A program made the position numbers and the translations under genes. From assembly GCA_002352665.1 (NCBI GenBank), contig DEIV01000044.1, positions 103,042 through 167,041 of the forward strand: a stretch of 64,000 nt of DNA. The letters run 5' to 3'. Origin of the DNA: Flavobacteriaceae bacterium UBA2765. Lineage in GTDB: Bacteria > Bacteroidota > Bacteroidia > Flavobacteriales > Flavobacteriaceae. Below, piece by piece: positions 16,972-26,535 of the stretch; the first letter of the stretch is position 1; the number at the start of each line of letters is the position of its first letter. Below the pieces are notes generated by a model, which made no database searches, was not told the origin of the DNA, and saw only the letters and a program-made list of their open reading frames with translations.

Positions 16972-18588
16972 ATGGAAAACCCTATTCAACTCAAGAGTAA
17001 AACTGTAGAAAATTACGGCATAAAAAATGCTACCGTACATTGGGATCTTTCACCAGATCAATTATCTAAAATATGCATAGATAAAGGATTGGGAAAAATT
17101 TCTAGTTCAGGTGCTTTGGCCGTTAATACAGGAGAATTTACAGGACGATCTCCGCTTGATAGATTTATTGTTAAAGATAATATTACCAAAGACAAAGTTT
17201 GGTGGGGTGATATCAACATCCCTTTAGATGCAAGTATATTTGATAGCTTATATAAAAAAGTAACGGCGTACTTATCAGGAAAAGAACTATATGTCAGAGA
17301 TGCTTATGCTTGTGCTGATGATAGGTACCGTATGAATATTAGAATGATTACTGAGTTACCTTGGTCTAACCTATTTGCATATAACATGTTTCTTAGACCA
17401 ACTAAAAATGAGCTTAAAAGTTTTGTGCCGGAGTGGACTATTATCCAGGCTCCCAGCTTTACTGCTATAGCCGCTGAAGATGGTACACGACAGCATAATT
17501 TTGCAGTTTTAAATTTTACAAAGAAAATTGCTTTAATAGGGGGCACAGGCTATACCGGTGAAGTTAAAAAAGGTATATTTTCTGCTTTGAATTTTATACT
17601 CCCTGTTTTTAAAGAAACCTTACCTATGCATTGCTCTGCTAATGTTGGTGAAAATGGAGAAACAGCTATTTTTTTCGGATTGTCCGGAACTGGTAAAACT
17701 ACGTTATCTGCCGATCCAAAAAGAAAATTAATTGGTGATGACGAACATGGATGGACAAAAGATAATATTATTTTTAATTTTGAAGGGGGTTGTTACGCAA
17801 AAGTCATTGATCTTTCAAAAGAGAATGAGCCTGATATTTTCAATGCTATTAAACCTGGTGCTTTATTAGAAAATGTCATTTTTAAAGAGGGTACAAATGA
17901 AGTTGATTTTAGTGATGTAACTATAACACCAAACTCAAGGGTTAGCTATCCAATTGATCATATAAAAAATATTCAAGATCCTTCATTGGCAGGAAATCCA
18001 AAAAATATATTTTTCTTAACAGCTGATGCCTTTGGTGTATTACCTCCTATTTCTAAATTGTTACCAAATCAAGCAGCCTATCATTTTATGTCAGGCTATA
18101 CTGCTAAAGTTGCCGGTACTGAGGCTGGAGTAAATGAACCTCAACCTAGCTTTTCAGCTTGTTTTGGTGCTCCTTTTATGCCTCTACATCCGGCAGAATA
18201 TGCTGATATGTTAAGTAAAAAAATGAAAGCATCTAATGTAAATGTATGGTTGGTAAATACGGGATGGACAGGTGGGCCATATGGTGTAGGCACCAGAATG
18301 AAACTAAAATATACTCGTGCCATGATCAATGCTGCCTTAAATGGTGACCTCGGCTCATATTCTTATGAACATTACCATATACACTCGGTCTTTGGTGTTG
18401 CACAACCGAGAAAATGTCCGGGAGTGCCAACTGAAGTATTAAGTCCGAGAACTACTTGGAATAACGATGAAGCCTATTACAAAATGGCTTTTAAATTATC
18501 AAATGCTTTTAGAAAGAACTTCAGCCAGTTTGAAACCTTTGCCAGTGAAGAAATTAGACGAGGAGGTCCACAAAGATTTGCTTTTTAG
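16972..18588 (+). CDS. pckA: Phosphoenolpyruvate carboxykinase (ATP)
   Basis: This enzyme converts oxaloacetate and ATP to phosphoenolpyruvate, CO2 and ADP, the first committed step of gluconeogenesis. The 538 residues fit the ATP-dependent family. The kinase-1a P-loop FGLSGTGKTTLSADP, the LIGDDEHGW kinase-2 box and the FTGRSPLDRF substrate-binding region near the start are all intact. It is cytosolic and stands as a single gene with its own promoter and a LacI/PurR-like box upstream that is shared with a glutamate dehydrogenase gene, so it may be controlled by carbon source. It is convergent with a small lipoprotein gene. Confidence 0.96.
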   Translation: MENPIQLKSKTVENYGIKNATVHWDLSPDQLSKICIDKGLGKISSSGALAVNTGEFTGRSPLDRFIVKDNITKDKVWWGDINIPLDASIFDSLYKKVTAYLSGKELYVRDAYACADDRYRMNIRMITELPWSNLFAYNMFLRPTKNELKSFVPEWTIIQAPSFTAIAAEDGTRQHNFAVLNFTKKIALIGGTGYTGEVKKGIFSALNFILPVFKETLPMHCSANVGENGETAIFFGLSGTGKTTLSADPKRKLIGDDEHGWTKDNIIFNFEGGCYAKVIDLSKENEPDIFNAIKPGALLENVIFKEGTNEVDFSDVTITPNSRVSYPIDHIKNIQDPSLAGNPKNIFFLTADAFGVLPPISKLLPNQAAYHFMSGYTAKVAGTEAGVNEPQPSFSACFGAPFMPLHPAEYADMLSKKMKASNVNVWLVNTGWTGGPYGVGTRMKLKYTRAMINAALNGDLGSYSYEHYHIHSVFGVAQPRKCPGVPTEVLSPRTTWNNDEAYYKMAFKLSNAFRKNFSQFETFASEEIRRGGPQRFAF

Positions 18589-18606
18589 AGCAGATCTGTT
18601 GACACC

Positions 18607-19026
18607 TTAGTCAACTCTAAAACTACCTAAACGCATCTTGTATTTTTTCTGAGCAAATTGAAAATATTGATATAATTTATAATTGACTTCTAGTCCATAA
18701 TCTATATCAGGCTGGTAGTCAATTTGATTTTCGTAAATATTACTATTATACTTTAAAGGGTTATTAGCCCTTATATTCCACTCTGTAACATATACTCTAT
18801 TACGGATTTCTAAATAATTTTGAGAATAATAGTTCATCGGTTTTGCAGTTGCTAAATAACTGGTAAAACCTATGTCAAAAATGATAATTTCATATGCTAA
18901 ACTATCATTGGCTATTCTAACAGGTTCCTCTTTTTGATTGTCAGCAGTAGCAATCGTTTTTTTTGGAGTACCACAACTAAAAATCAAAAAGCCTATAATT
19001 GATAATGTATATATTATATTCCTCAT
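18607..19026 (-). CDS. Small lipoprotein, DUF6146-like
   Basis: The protein has 139 residues with a lipoprotein signal (FLIFSC, Cys18). The conserved-looking part, EIIIFDIGFTSYLATAKPMNYYSQNYLEIRNR (only a part is given here: FTSYLATAKPMNYYSQ), followed by VTEWNIR, resembles a family of flavobacterial lipoproteins of unknown function that I recall as DUF6146. It is convergent with pckA, with an 18-base gap. No function can be assigned beyond envelope localisation. Confidence 0.65.
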   Translation of the reverse strand: MRNIIYTLSIIGFLIFSCGTPKKTIATADNQKEEPVRIANDSLAYEIIIFDIGFTSYLATAKPMNYYSQNYLEIRNRVYVTEWNIRANNPLKYNSNIYENQIDYQPDIDYGLEVNYKLYQYFQFAQKKYKMRLGSFRVD

Positions 19027-19066
19027 AATAAATGATTTATATTAACAATAACCACAAATATTATTC

Positions 19067-19074
19067 CAAATTTA
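19067..19074 (-). promoter_or_regulatory. Candidate -7 element (TAAATTTG) for the small lipoprotein gene
   Basis: The minus strand reads TAAATTTG, a full match to TAnnTTTG, 40 bases before the start codon at 19026. No -33 TTG is seen at the usual distance. Confidence 0.4.
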
Positions 19075-19211
19075 CTAAATAAAAGATTTGCTATGAATTA
19101 ATATCTTGTTGATGAAAAATACCCTTCTTGAGCAACGCTTAGTAAATCAAAATAAAACATGTTTTGTTCCTCGTTAATCCTCAAGGTAGCAATTAATTAA
19201 AAATTTATAGC

Positions 19212-20303
19212 TTAGAATTCCAATTTTAATTGCACTTCCACTTTAACCTCGGTCTTTTTAATATTCGTATTTAAATTTGTCAAAGACAAACCCAGTAGTC
19301 TAACTGAATTATGCATTTTTTCTTGATATAACAACACTTTAGCCACCTCAAGTAATAGATTCATATCATTGATGAAATATGGCAATGTTTTACTTCGGGT
19401 TTGTACAGAAAAATCGCTGTATTTAATTTTTAGAGTAATGGTTTTACCTGAAACTTTAGATTTTTTTAGCCGTTTTTCCAATTCTGTTGCTATACGTTCT
19501 AACTTTTCTAACATGTACACTTCTGACGTTAGATTTGTATGAAAAGTATGTTCTGCCGCGACAGATTTTCTAATTCTATTTGTTTTAACCTCACTATTGT
19601 GAATTCCCCTTACAATTTGATAATAATGTTCACCTGATTTTTTAAAATTTTCTATTAAGAACTCTAAAGATTTTTCTTTTAGATCTTTACCAGTAAAAAT
19701 ACCTAAATTGTACATTTTTGCGGCAGTTACTTTACCAACCCCATAGAATTTTTTAATGTCTAAGGCTTCTAAAAAAGAAATTACGTCTTCTGGTGGTACC
19801 GTTTTTTGTCCGTTAGGCTTATTGATGTCAGAAGCGATTTTAGCTACAAACTTGTTGACAGAAATACCAGCAGATGCATGTAAACCTAACTCATTAAAAA
19901 TACGTTGTCTAATTTCTTTGGCAAGGATAGTTGCTGAAGGAAAATTCTTTTTATTTTTGGTAACATCTAAATAGGCCTCGTCTAAAGATAAAGGCTCAAC
20001 CAAATCAGTATATTCAAAAAATATTTTACGTATTGCTTTTGAAATTTCATTATAACGCTCAAAACGAGGTCTTACAAAAATCAATTGCGGACAATTTCTT
20101 CTTGCCATCACACCACTCATGGCAGATCGAACCCCAAATTTACGTGCTTCATAACTTGCTGCAGAAACAACCCCTCGCTCCCCTCCTCCTCCAACAGCCA
20201 ATGGTTTTCCTCTTAATTCAGGATTATCTAACTGCTCTACTGAAGCGTAGAAAGCATCCATATCTACATGGATTATTTTTCGATGTGATACATTTCTATT
20301 CAC
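19212..20303 (-). CDS. dinB: DNA polymerase IV (Y family)
   Basis: This is a translesion polymerase. Family marks are IIHVDMDAFYASVEQ with the first metal-ligand Asp, SLDEAYLDVT with the catalytic Asp-Glu pair, the helix-hairpin region (FYGVGKVTAAKMYNLGI), and a little-finger domain with RKSVAAEHTF. Start choice: a TTG at 20318 is in frame, but it sits inside the T-tract of the upstream gdhA terminator; the GTG at 20303 leaves the usual short N-terminus before IIHVDMDAFY and is preferred (363 residues). It is separated from gdhA by a terminator, so it is its own unit. Confidence 0.93.
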   Translation of the reverse strand: MNRNVSHRKIIHVDMDAFYASVEQLDNPELRGKPLAVGGGGERGVVSAASYEARKFGVRSAMSGVMARRNCPQLIFVRPRFERYNEISKAIRKIFFEYTDLVEPLSLDEAYLDVTKNKKNFPSATILAKEIRQRIFNELGLHASAGISVNKFVAKIASDINKPNGQKTVPPEDVISFLEALDIKKFYGVGKVTAAKMYNLGIFTGKDLKEKSLEFLIENFKKSGEHYYQIVRGIHNSEVKTNRIRKSVAAEHTFHTNLTSEVYMLEKLERIATELEKRLKKSKVSGKTITLKIKYSDFSVQTRSKTLPYFINDMNLLLEVAKVLLYQEKMHNSVRLLGLSLTNLNTNIKKTEVKVEVQLKLEF

Positions 20304-20310
20304 TTTATAA

Positions 20311-20352
20311 AAATACAAAAAAACCTGTCAAGGTTTTAAACCCCGACAGGTT
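20311..20352 (-). terminator. Intrinsic terminator of the first gdhA
   Basis: Arms AACCTGTC (20322-20329) and GACAGGTT (20345-20352) form a hairpin whose loop contains a further GGTTT/AAACC pairing. Read on the minus strand, a T-rich tract follows at 20321-20311. It lies between the gdhA stop and the dinB start. Confidence 0.75.
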
Positions 20353-20408
20353 AGCATTAATTTACTTCAATTTTTTAATTACCTCCCTTTAGGAAAGTCG
20401 GAAGGAAA

Positions 20409-21746
20409 TTACACCACGCCTTGATCTAGCATACTATCAGCAACTTTAATAAATCCTGCAACATTGGCTCCTTTAACATAATTCACAAAACCATCTTGTT
20501 GAGTTCCATATTTTAAACAAGCAACATGAATTGAGGACATAATTTGATGCAATTTAGCGTCTACTTCATCGATTGTCCAGTTTAATTTCATTGCATTTTG
20601 AGACATTTCTAATCCAGATACAGCTACACCTCCGGCATTAGCCGCTTTTCCCGGAGCGAATGGTATTTTATGCTCTTGAAATAAGGTCACTGCTTCAGGC
20701 GTACATCCCATATTTGAAACTTCAGCAACATACTTAACCCCATTTGCTACCAAAAGCTGAGCATCTTCACCATTAAGCTCATTTTGAATAGCACATGGCA
20801 TAGCAATATCACAGATCACTTCCCAAGGTTTTTTATCAGAAATAAATTGAGCATCAGGAAATTCATCTGCATAGGGAGAAACAATATCATTGTTAGAAGC
20901 TCTTAGTTCTAACAAGTAATCTATTTTTTCAGCATCTAAACCATGCTTATCATAAATATATCCATCGGGGCCTGAAATAGTGACTACCTTACCTCCCAGC
21001 TCTGTAACTTTTAAAGCTACTCCCCATGCCACATTACCAAAACCGGAAACCGTAACTATTTTATCTTTAAAGGTATCTTCATCGGCCATTAGCATCTCAT
21101 TAGTAAAATAAGTAGCTCCAAAACCTGTAGCCTCAGGTCTAATTAAACTTCCACCCCAATTTAATCCTTTACCAGTAAAAACCCCGGTATTTTCAAATTG
21201 TAATTTCTTATACATACCATACATATACCCTATTTCCCTACCTCCTGTTCCAATATCTCCTGCCGGAACATCAGTGCTTGGGCCAATTACTCTCCATAAT
21301 TCTAACATAAATCCTTGACAGAAACGCATAATTTCTGCATCTGATTTACCTTTAGGATCAAAATCTGAACCTCCTTTACCACCACCCATAGGTAATGTAG
21401 TTAATGCATTTTTAAAAGTTTGTTCAAATCCTAAAAATTTAAGAATACTTAAATTTACACTTGGGTGTAATCTAATTCCTCCTTTATACGGACCAATAGC
21501 ATTATTAAATTGTACACGATAACCTAAATTGACTTGAACTTCTCCAGCATCATCCAACCATGAAACCCTAAATGTTAATATACGATCAGGTTCAACGAGT
21601 CGCTCAATAATTTTAGCCGCTTTATACTGAGGGTTCTCATTATAAATTTTTTCTATAGACTCTAGTACTTCATGTACTGCTTGTAAATACTCTTTTTCAC
21701 CCGGATGTTTCGCTTCCAAGTTATTCATTATAACTTTTACATTCAT
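20409..21746 (-). CDS. gdhA: Glutamate dehydrogenase (first paralogue)
   Basis: This enzyme interconverts 2-oxoglutarate, ammonia and glutamate. The 445 residues fit the hexameric small-subunit class. TLPMGGGKGGSDFDPKGKSD contains the substrate-binding lysines, PAGDIGTGGREIGYM follows, and the nucleotide fold reads VSGFGNVAWGV. That last segment differs from the SGSGNVAQYA of the second copy, so cofactor preference (NAD versus NADP) may differ between the paralogues; this is inference. Its own -7 box and terminator make it a separate unit. The two gdh genes lie in the same direction on either side of a PEP/pyruvate-binding protein gene. Confidence 0.93.
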   Translation of the reverse strand: MNVKVIMNNLEAKHPGEKEYLQAVHEVLESIEKIYNENPQYKAAKIIERLVEPDRILTFRVSWLDDAGEVQVNLGYRVQFNNAIGPYKGGIRLHPSVNLSILKFLGFEQTFKNALTTLPMGGGKGGSDFDPKGKSDAEIMRFCQGFMLELWRVIGPSTDVPAGDIGTGGREIGYMYGMYKKLQFENTGVFTGKGLNWGGSLIRPEATGFGATYFTNEMLMADEDTFKDKIVTVSGFGNVAWGVALKVTELGGKVVTISGPDGYIYDKHGLDAEKIDYLLELRASNNDIVSPYADEFPDAQFISDKKPWEVICDIAMPCAIQNELNGEDAQLLVANGVKYVAEVSNMGCTPEAVTLFQEHKIPFAPGKAANAGGVAVSGLEMSQNAMKLNWTIDEVDAKLHQIMSSIHVACLKYGTQQDGFVNYVKGANVAGFIKVADSMLDQGVV

Positions 21747-21802
21747 AATTTAATGTTATATTTTATAAATCTATTTTTTTGTTTCTCTTGATTAAGAGTA
21801 TT

Positions 21803-21810
21803 CAAATTTA
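21803..21810 (-). promoter_or_regulatory. Candidate -7 element (TAAATTTG) for the first gdhA
   Basis: The minus strand reads TAAATTTG, matching TAnnTTTG, 57 bases before the start codon at 21746. No TTG was found at the usual 17-23-base spacing. Confidence 0.45.
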
Positions 21811-21904
21811 CTGATAAATTCTATTAATTACATCACATTTCATCTCTTTATTTAGGTCACAAATGTTACCGTATAGAATTGATTTTTAACATTTTAATGA
21901 TGTT

Positions 21905-24900
21905 TTACATAAAACCTTCAGGTGGCAGTTCATCTTTAGCTTCTTCAAAAGAATCTTTACTGATTTTTGCCTCAATTCCATGCTTATATATGACCGCCCT
22001 ATTTGATTTTCCATCGATTAAAATTGTTAAGGGATTATTGAACTTTATGTGCCTTAAATACTCATTCTCATATTCAGCTTCTAAATTATTTAAGTAGTTC
22101 AAATCAAAATACCCATCGTTAATAAATGGATTGATGGTTAAATAACCCACTTTGAAAGAGGTTAAATTTTGAAAGAAATGTGTTCCTTGACTTGGGTCTA
22201 TTCTAAAGTTATTCAGACCTGCTTCGACAATTATTTTAGCAGCAGATATTTGAGGCCAAATTACCGGAATTCCTAACCATGGATCGCTTGAACCCCATCT
22301 TCCCGGGCCTACCAATACATATTGCTTATCGGCTTCAATAAATGTTTTGTTAATTTTTTCAACAGCTTCGGCAATTAGCCTAGTGTTTGCACTATTAAAA
22401 GTTTCCGGTTTAACGTATACGAAGTCCGAAATATTTTCATATTTACCATTTCCAAGAGCAGATTCTGAATAAATTATTGATTGGGTTGTATCTAGACTCT
22501 TAGGGAGTTCAAAAGTTACTTTCATACTTTCAACTATGGGTCTAATTTGCAAAAAACTAAAAATTCTTGGCTGTCCTTTTGGAACATCAAGATTGACTGC
22601 AAATTCCATTTCAATAGGACTCCGCATTTCTCTTTGTCCAATGCGTAACAAATCTTTCAAAATTTCTGGTAATGGAAATGTATCGTATTTCAATACATTG
22701 TCAAAAGTGATAACCCTAATACCATCGTGTAAAATTCCCGGTTTTATGATATTGTTTTGTAAATCGTAAGTAGAGGCAACATATTTTAAGGAAGCGTGAT
22801 TTTTAGCAGCTCTTATACTAATTTTCTTTTTATTTACTGATTCACTTGTAGATACTTTATAACTAGCTGGATCCATATCTAATCCATAAAAATATTTTTG
22901 TGTATCTCTTTGGGTTGAACCCGGAGAGGATAGTTGCAATATTTTTTTTGGATGGAAAGGTGAAAACCTAAGGGTTTGCCCACCACCTACAATAATTTCA
23001 CCCAAACCTAAAGCAATATTAGCAATACCTTCATTTGGTTTTTCATTTCCTAAAGGATAAAAATTGATAGAACGAGCCACTCCAGATATATTCGGATAAT
23101 AAACATCTTCATATTGTTTTCCTGTAACTTCTTGTAAAATAACAGCCATTTTACTTTCTTCGATGGTATGAGATGTTGCTTTTAAATACGATCGGCTATT
23201 TTGAAAAAAGGAAGAAGCAATTACCGATTTTATTGCATTTGAAGTCATTTTTAACAATTCCTTTTTATTCGACTGAGGAATCATGTAGGTAGCGAAAACC
23301 CCTGCAAAAGGCTGATAAAGAGAATCTTCTAAAACACTAGAAGAGCGAACGGCTATAGGGCGTTTTATGATGTTTAAAAAAGCTTGAATATCTTCTAAAA
23401 CCCATTGTGGTAATGGTTTTGAAATAAATTCTTTTAGAATCTCATTATCATCTTTAGTTTTCGCAACAAAACTTATCAACTTATGTTCTTCGATAAACTC
23501 ATCAAAAACATCTGTACTTAAAACTACAGTTCTAGGTATTGAAATAAATACATCTTTGTATTTATTAAAAAGTTTATTTCTTTTTAAAAATGAATCTATA
23601 AAAGCCAATCCTCTCCCTTTACCTCCCAAAGCACCATCGCCAATTCTTGCAAAACCTAAATACTCATCATACTTGTCTTTGTTAAATTTTGAAATGATCC
23701 CCCTTGATCTATAAACACGATAAACTTTAATGGCATTTATTAAAAACTCTCTTATTTTTTTAGTATCATCAAAATCATCATATTCCACTTTACTAAATAA
23801 GTCAGCTAACGGAAAAAGAGCTCTAGACTTTAACCATTTTGAATACTCACTTCGTATAGCGTGATACAATATGGCATCATCTGTAACCGAACTTAAAGCT
23901 TTTTGAAGACCATTTAAATCTTTTACCGTAACTAAGACTTTCTCTTGAACAGGATCCCAAAATTCAAAATCACCAAATGAAAAATATTGATTGATATAAT
24001 TTTTCAATTCTTCTTCAATAGTCTCGGAATGTTTCCATAGAAATTTTCCTTTTAATTCCAATGCGGTTTTTTCATTTTTTTGATTGGATGATTGTATTAA
24101 AAACGGAAAATAACGCTCAATACTTCTTACATGTTTTAACAACTGAAAACCTGCTTTGGAATCTCGCTTACCATTTTTAAAATAATTTACATCTGAAATA
24201 ACACCTAAAAGATTATTTTTAAATTTTTTAAATAAATGTAATCCATCCTCATAATTGGTTGCTAATAAAATTTTTGGACGACCTCTCATCAACATCATTG
24301 CACGATGCTCATTTAATCCTTCAGACATAAATGACCGTGTTTGTTTTAAAATAATTTTATAGATAATAGGTAAATACCTCGAATAAAACCGGAGAGAATC
24401 TTCAACCAACAAAATGGCCTTAACGCCAATTTGATTTATATCTTTTTCAGCATTCATTCTATCCTCAGTAAGTTTGATAATTGCCAAAAAAATATCAACA
24501 TTACCATTCCAATGAAAAACAAAATCTATTATTCCAATTTTAGCTCGTAATATTTTTTCTCTAAGTTCAGAAGAATAATGGCTAAGGGCAGCTAAAGGTA
24601 CATTTGGAAAGGATTGTTTTATTATTTTGGAAGTTTCAAACACCTTATAATTACCAATATCTAACCAGGTAATCACCAAATCTATTTTGTCAGTATTCAA
24701 TATTTTTAGAGCTCTTTTAGCAGAATTAGCATGTATAAAACTTGGTGGATACCTTAAATTTAATGCAGTATATTCATTAAAAATGCGTTCATCAATTCTA
24801 CCATCTTCTTCCAACATATAATAATCATAGTTAGAACAAACTATTAGAATTTTATTGATTCTATTTTGCATTAATTGATTAAATGCTACTTCCTCAAACT

Positions 24901-24937
24901 CGTAACTCTTTAAATTTGGTAATGAATTTCTTGTCAT
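21905..24937 (-). CDS. Tandem REC-like / PEP-pyruvate-binding (PPDK N-terminal) domain protein
   Basis: This large cytoplasmic protein has 1010 residues. Residues ~28-160 form a receiver-like fold (KILIVCSNYDYYMLEEDG) and ~173-290 a second, better receiver domain (AILLVEDS, with a likely phosphoacceptor Asp249 in VISDVNYF). From about residue 440 there is the PEP/pyruvate-binding ATP-grasp region of PEP synthase and pyruvate phosphate dikinase (GGKGRGLAFIDSFL, IAVRSSSVLEDSLYQPFAGVF). The end carries VGPGRWGSSDPWLGIPV. I see neither the phosphohistidine swivelling domain nor the PEP-utilising barrel, so it cannot be a full PEP synthase. A phosphorylation-controlled regulator or phosphotransfer enzyme of central carbon metabolism is plausible. 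It lies between the two gdh genes. Confidence 0.75.
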   Translation of the reverse strand: MTRNSLPNLKSYEFEEVAFNQLMQNRINKILIVCSNYDYYMLEEDGRIDERIFNEYTALNLRYPPSFIHANSAKRALKILNTDKIDLVITWLDIGNYKVFETSKIIKQSFPNVPLAALSHYSSELREKILRAKIGIIDFVFHWNGNVDIFLAIIKLTEDRMNAEKDINQIGVKAILLVEDSLRFYSRYLPIIYKIILKQTRSFMSEGLNEHRAMMLMRGRPKILLATNYEDGLHLFKKFKNNLLGVISDVNYFKNGKRDSKAGFQLLKHVRSIERYFPFLIQSSNQKNEKTALELKGKFLWKHSETIEEELKNYINQYFSFGDFEFWDPVQEKVLVTVKDLNGLQKALSSVTDDAILYHAIRSEYSKWLKSRALFPLADLFSKVEYDDFDDTKKIREFLINAIKVYRVYRSRGIISKFNKDKYDEYLGFARIGDGALGGKGRGLAFIDSFLKRNKLFNKYKDVFISIPRTVVLSTDVFDEFIEEHKLISFVAKTKDDNEILKEFISKPLPQWVLEDIQAFLNIIKRPIAVRSSSVLEDSLYQPFAGVFATYMIPQSNKKELLKMTSNAIKSVIASSFFQNSRSYLKATSHTIEESKMAVILQEVTGKQYEDVYYPNISGVARSINFYPLGNEKPNEGIANIALGLGEIIVGGGQTLRFSPFHPKKILQLSSPGSTQRDTQKYFYGLDMDPASYKVSTSESVNKKKISIRAAKNHASLKYVASTYDLQNNIIKPGILHDGIRVITFDNVLKYDTFPLPEILKDLLRIGQREMRSPIEMEFAVNLDVPKGQPRIFSFLQIRPIVESMKVTFELPKSLDTTQSIIYSESALGNGKYENISDFVYVKPETFNSANTRLIAEAVEKINKTFIEADKQYVLVGPGRWGSSDPWLGIPVIWPQISAAKIIVEAGLNNFRIDPSQGTHFFQNLTSFKVGYLTINPFINDGYFDLNYLNNLEAEYENEYLRHIKFNNPLTILIDGKSNRAVIYKHGIEAKISKDSFEEAKDELPPEGFM

Positions 24938-25020
24938 TTTTTATATCACATTTATTGATACATGCAAGGTATAATTTTAACAATAAATTTTTAGTGTTTT
25001 TTAAAACATTAATAGTTTAA

Positions 25021-25053
25021 ATAAAAAAGAGGTTACCATATAGCAACCTCTTT
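25021..25053 (-). terminator. Intrinsic terminator of the second gdhA
   Basis: Arms AAAGAGGTT (25026-25034) and AACCTCTTT (25045-25053) pair perfectly around a 10-base loop. Read on the minus strand the stem is followed by a T-run. It lies 31 bases after the gdhA stop. Confidence 0.75.
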
Positions 25054-25083
25054 AATTAATTATTTTTTTTAAATACTATAGAA

Positions 25084-26427
25084 CTAAACAACCCCTTGAG
25101 CTAACATAGCATCGGCTACTTTAACAAAGCCCGCAATATTAGCACCGGTAACATAGTCTATATACCCATCATCCTGTTTACCAAACTTTATACAAGAATC
25201 ATGAATATCTGACATTATTTTCTTTAGTTTTTCATCTACCTCATCACGCGTCCAATTGATACGCAGTGAATTTTGACTCATTTCTAATCCAGAAGTTGCA
25301 ACACCTCCTGCATTAGATGCTTTACCTGGTGCATATAAAATTCTTGCTTTTTGAAAAGCATGAGCAGCGTCTGGTGTAGATGGCATATTTGCACCTTCAC
25401 TAACTACAAAACAACCATTACTTAATAAGCTTTGAGCTTCATCTCCATTTATTTCATTTTGTGTTGCACAAGGCATTGCTACGTCGCATTTAACACTCCA
25501 AGGTCTTTCGCCTCTAAAGAATTTTGCCTTAGGATACTTCTTAACATATTCGCTAATTCTATCACGTCTTTCATTTTTAATCTCCATCACATAGGCCAAT
25601 TTATCAACATCTATACCATCAGCATCAAAAATATATCCGGACGAGTCTGATAAGGTTACCACTTTAGCCCCCAACTGGGTAGCCTTTTCACAGGCATATT
25701 GAGCTACATTACCTGAACCGGATACAGCAACTGTTTTACCTTTTAAAGTATCTCCTTTTGTTTCAAGCATGTTTTGAGCAAAGTAAACGGTACCATACCC
25801 TGTAGCTTCTGGACGAATTAACGATCCGCCCCAAGACATTCCTTTACCGGTCAGTACTCCCGTAAATTCATTGCGAAGTTTTTTATACATCCCAAATAAG
25901 AATCCTATTTCTCTGCCACCAACACCTATATCTCCGGCAGGCACATCCGTATTATGGCCAATATGTCGAGATAACTCAGACATAAAAGCATGGCAAAAAC
26001 GCATAATTTCATCATCTGATTTTCCTTTAGGATCAAAATCAGATCCACCCTTACCACCACCCATGGGAAGTGTGGTTAAGGCATTTTTAAAAACTTGTTC
26101 AAAAGCTAAGAATTTAAGAATACTTAAATTAACGGTTGGATGAAAACGCAACCCCCCTTTGTAGGGGCCAATGGCCGAATTCATTTGAATTCTATACCCT
26201 CTGTTAACTATTATTTCCCCACTATCATCAACCCAAGGAACTCGAAACATCATTACTCTTTCAGGCTCAACCATTCTTAGTAAAATATTCTTACCACTAT
26301 ATATTTCTTGATTTGCAATATAAGGGATCACTGTTTCTGCAACTTCCTCTACGGCTTGTAAAAATTCCGGTTCATATTGGTTACGTTGTTTCACCAAATC
26401 CATAAAACCTTTTATTTTTGATTCCAT
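25084..26427 (-). CDS. gdhA: Glutamate dehydrogenase, NADP-type (second paralogue)
   Basis: The protein has 447 residues and is close in length and sequence to the other copy at 20.4-21.7 kb. TTLPMGGGKGGSDFDPKG and PAGDIGVGGREIGFLFGMY are intact, and the nucleotide fold VSGSGNVAQYACEKATQLG is like that of E. coli NADP-dependent GdhA. The cytoplasmic enzyme assimilates ammonia or degrades glutamate depending on cofactor. It is transcribed alone (terminator at 25021-25053). A LacI/PurR-like box identical over 15 bases to the one upstream of pckA lies 109-123 bases before the start, which suggests shared control with gluconeogenesis. Confidence 0.93.
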   Translation of the reverse strand: MESKIKGFMDLVKQRNQYEPEFLQAVEEVAETVIPYIANQEIYSGKNILLRMVEPERVMMFRVPWVDDSGEIIVNRGYRIQMNSAIGPYKGGLRFHPTVNLSILKFLAFEQVFKNALTTLPMGGGKGGSDFDPKGKSDDEIMRFCHAFMSELSRHIGHNTDVPAGDIGVGGREIGFLFGMYKKLRNEFTGVLTGKGMSWGGSLIRPEATGYGTVYFAQNMLETKGDTLKGKTVAVSGSGNVAQYACEKATQLGAKVVTLSDSSGYIFDADGIDVDKLAYVMEIKNERRDRISEYVKKYPKAKFFRGERPWSVKCDVAMPCATQNEINGDEAQSLLSNGCFVVSEGANMPSTPDAAHAFQKARILYAPGKASNAGGVATSGLEMSQNSLRINWTRDEVDEKLKKIMSDIHDSCIKFGKQDDGYIDYVTGANIAGFVKVADAMLAQGVV

Positions 26428-26535
26428 AATTTTTTTAGGTTATTTTTATTCATTTTACAAATTATCACCAACAAAAGTAATTAAATTTGTGATATTCTAA
26501 ATTTAATATCTAGTTATTTTTGCACATAATGATAA

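Noticed and set aside
20304..20318. TTG start for dinB
   Set aside because: It overlaps the T-tract of the upstream gdhA terminator; the GTG at 20303 is the simpler choice, though this is not certain.
21905..24937. Annotation as a full phosphoenolpyruvate synthase
   Set aside because: The phosphohistidine and PEP barrel domains are not seen and receiver-like domains stand at the N-terminus.
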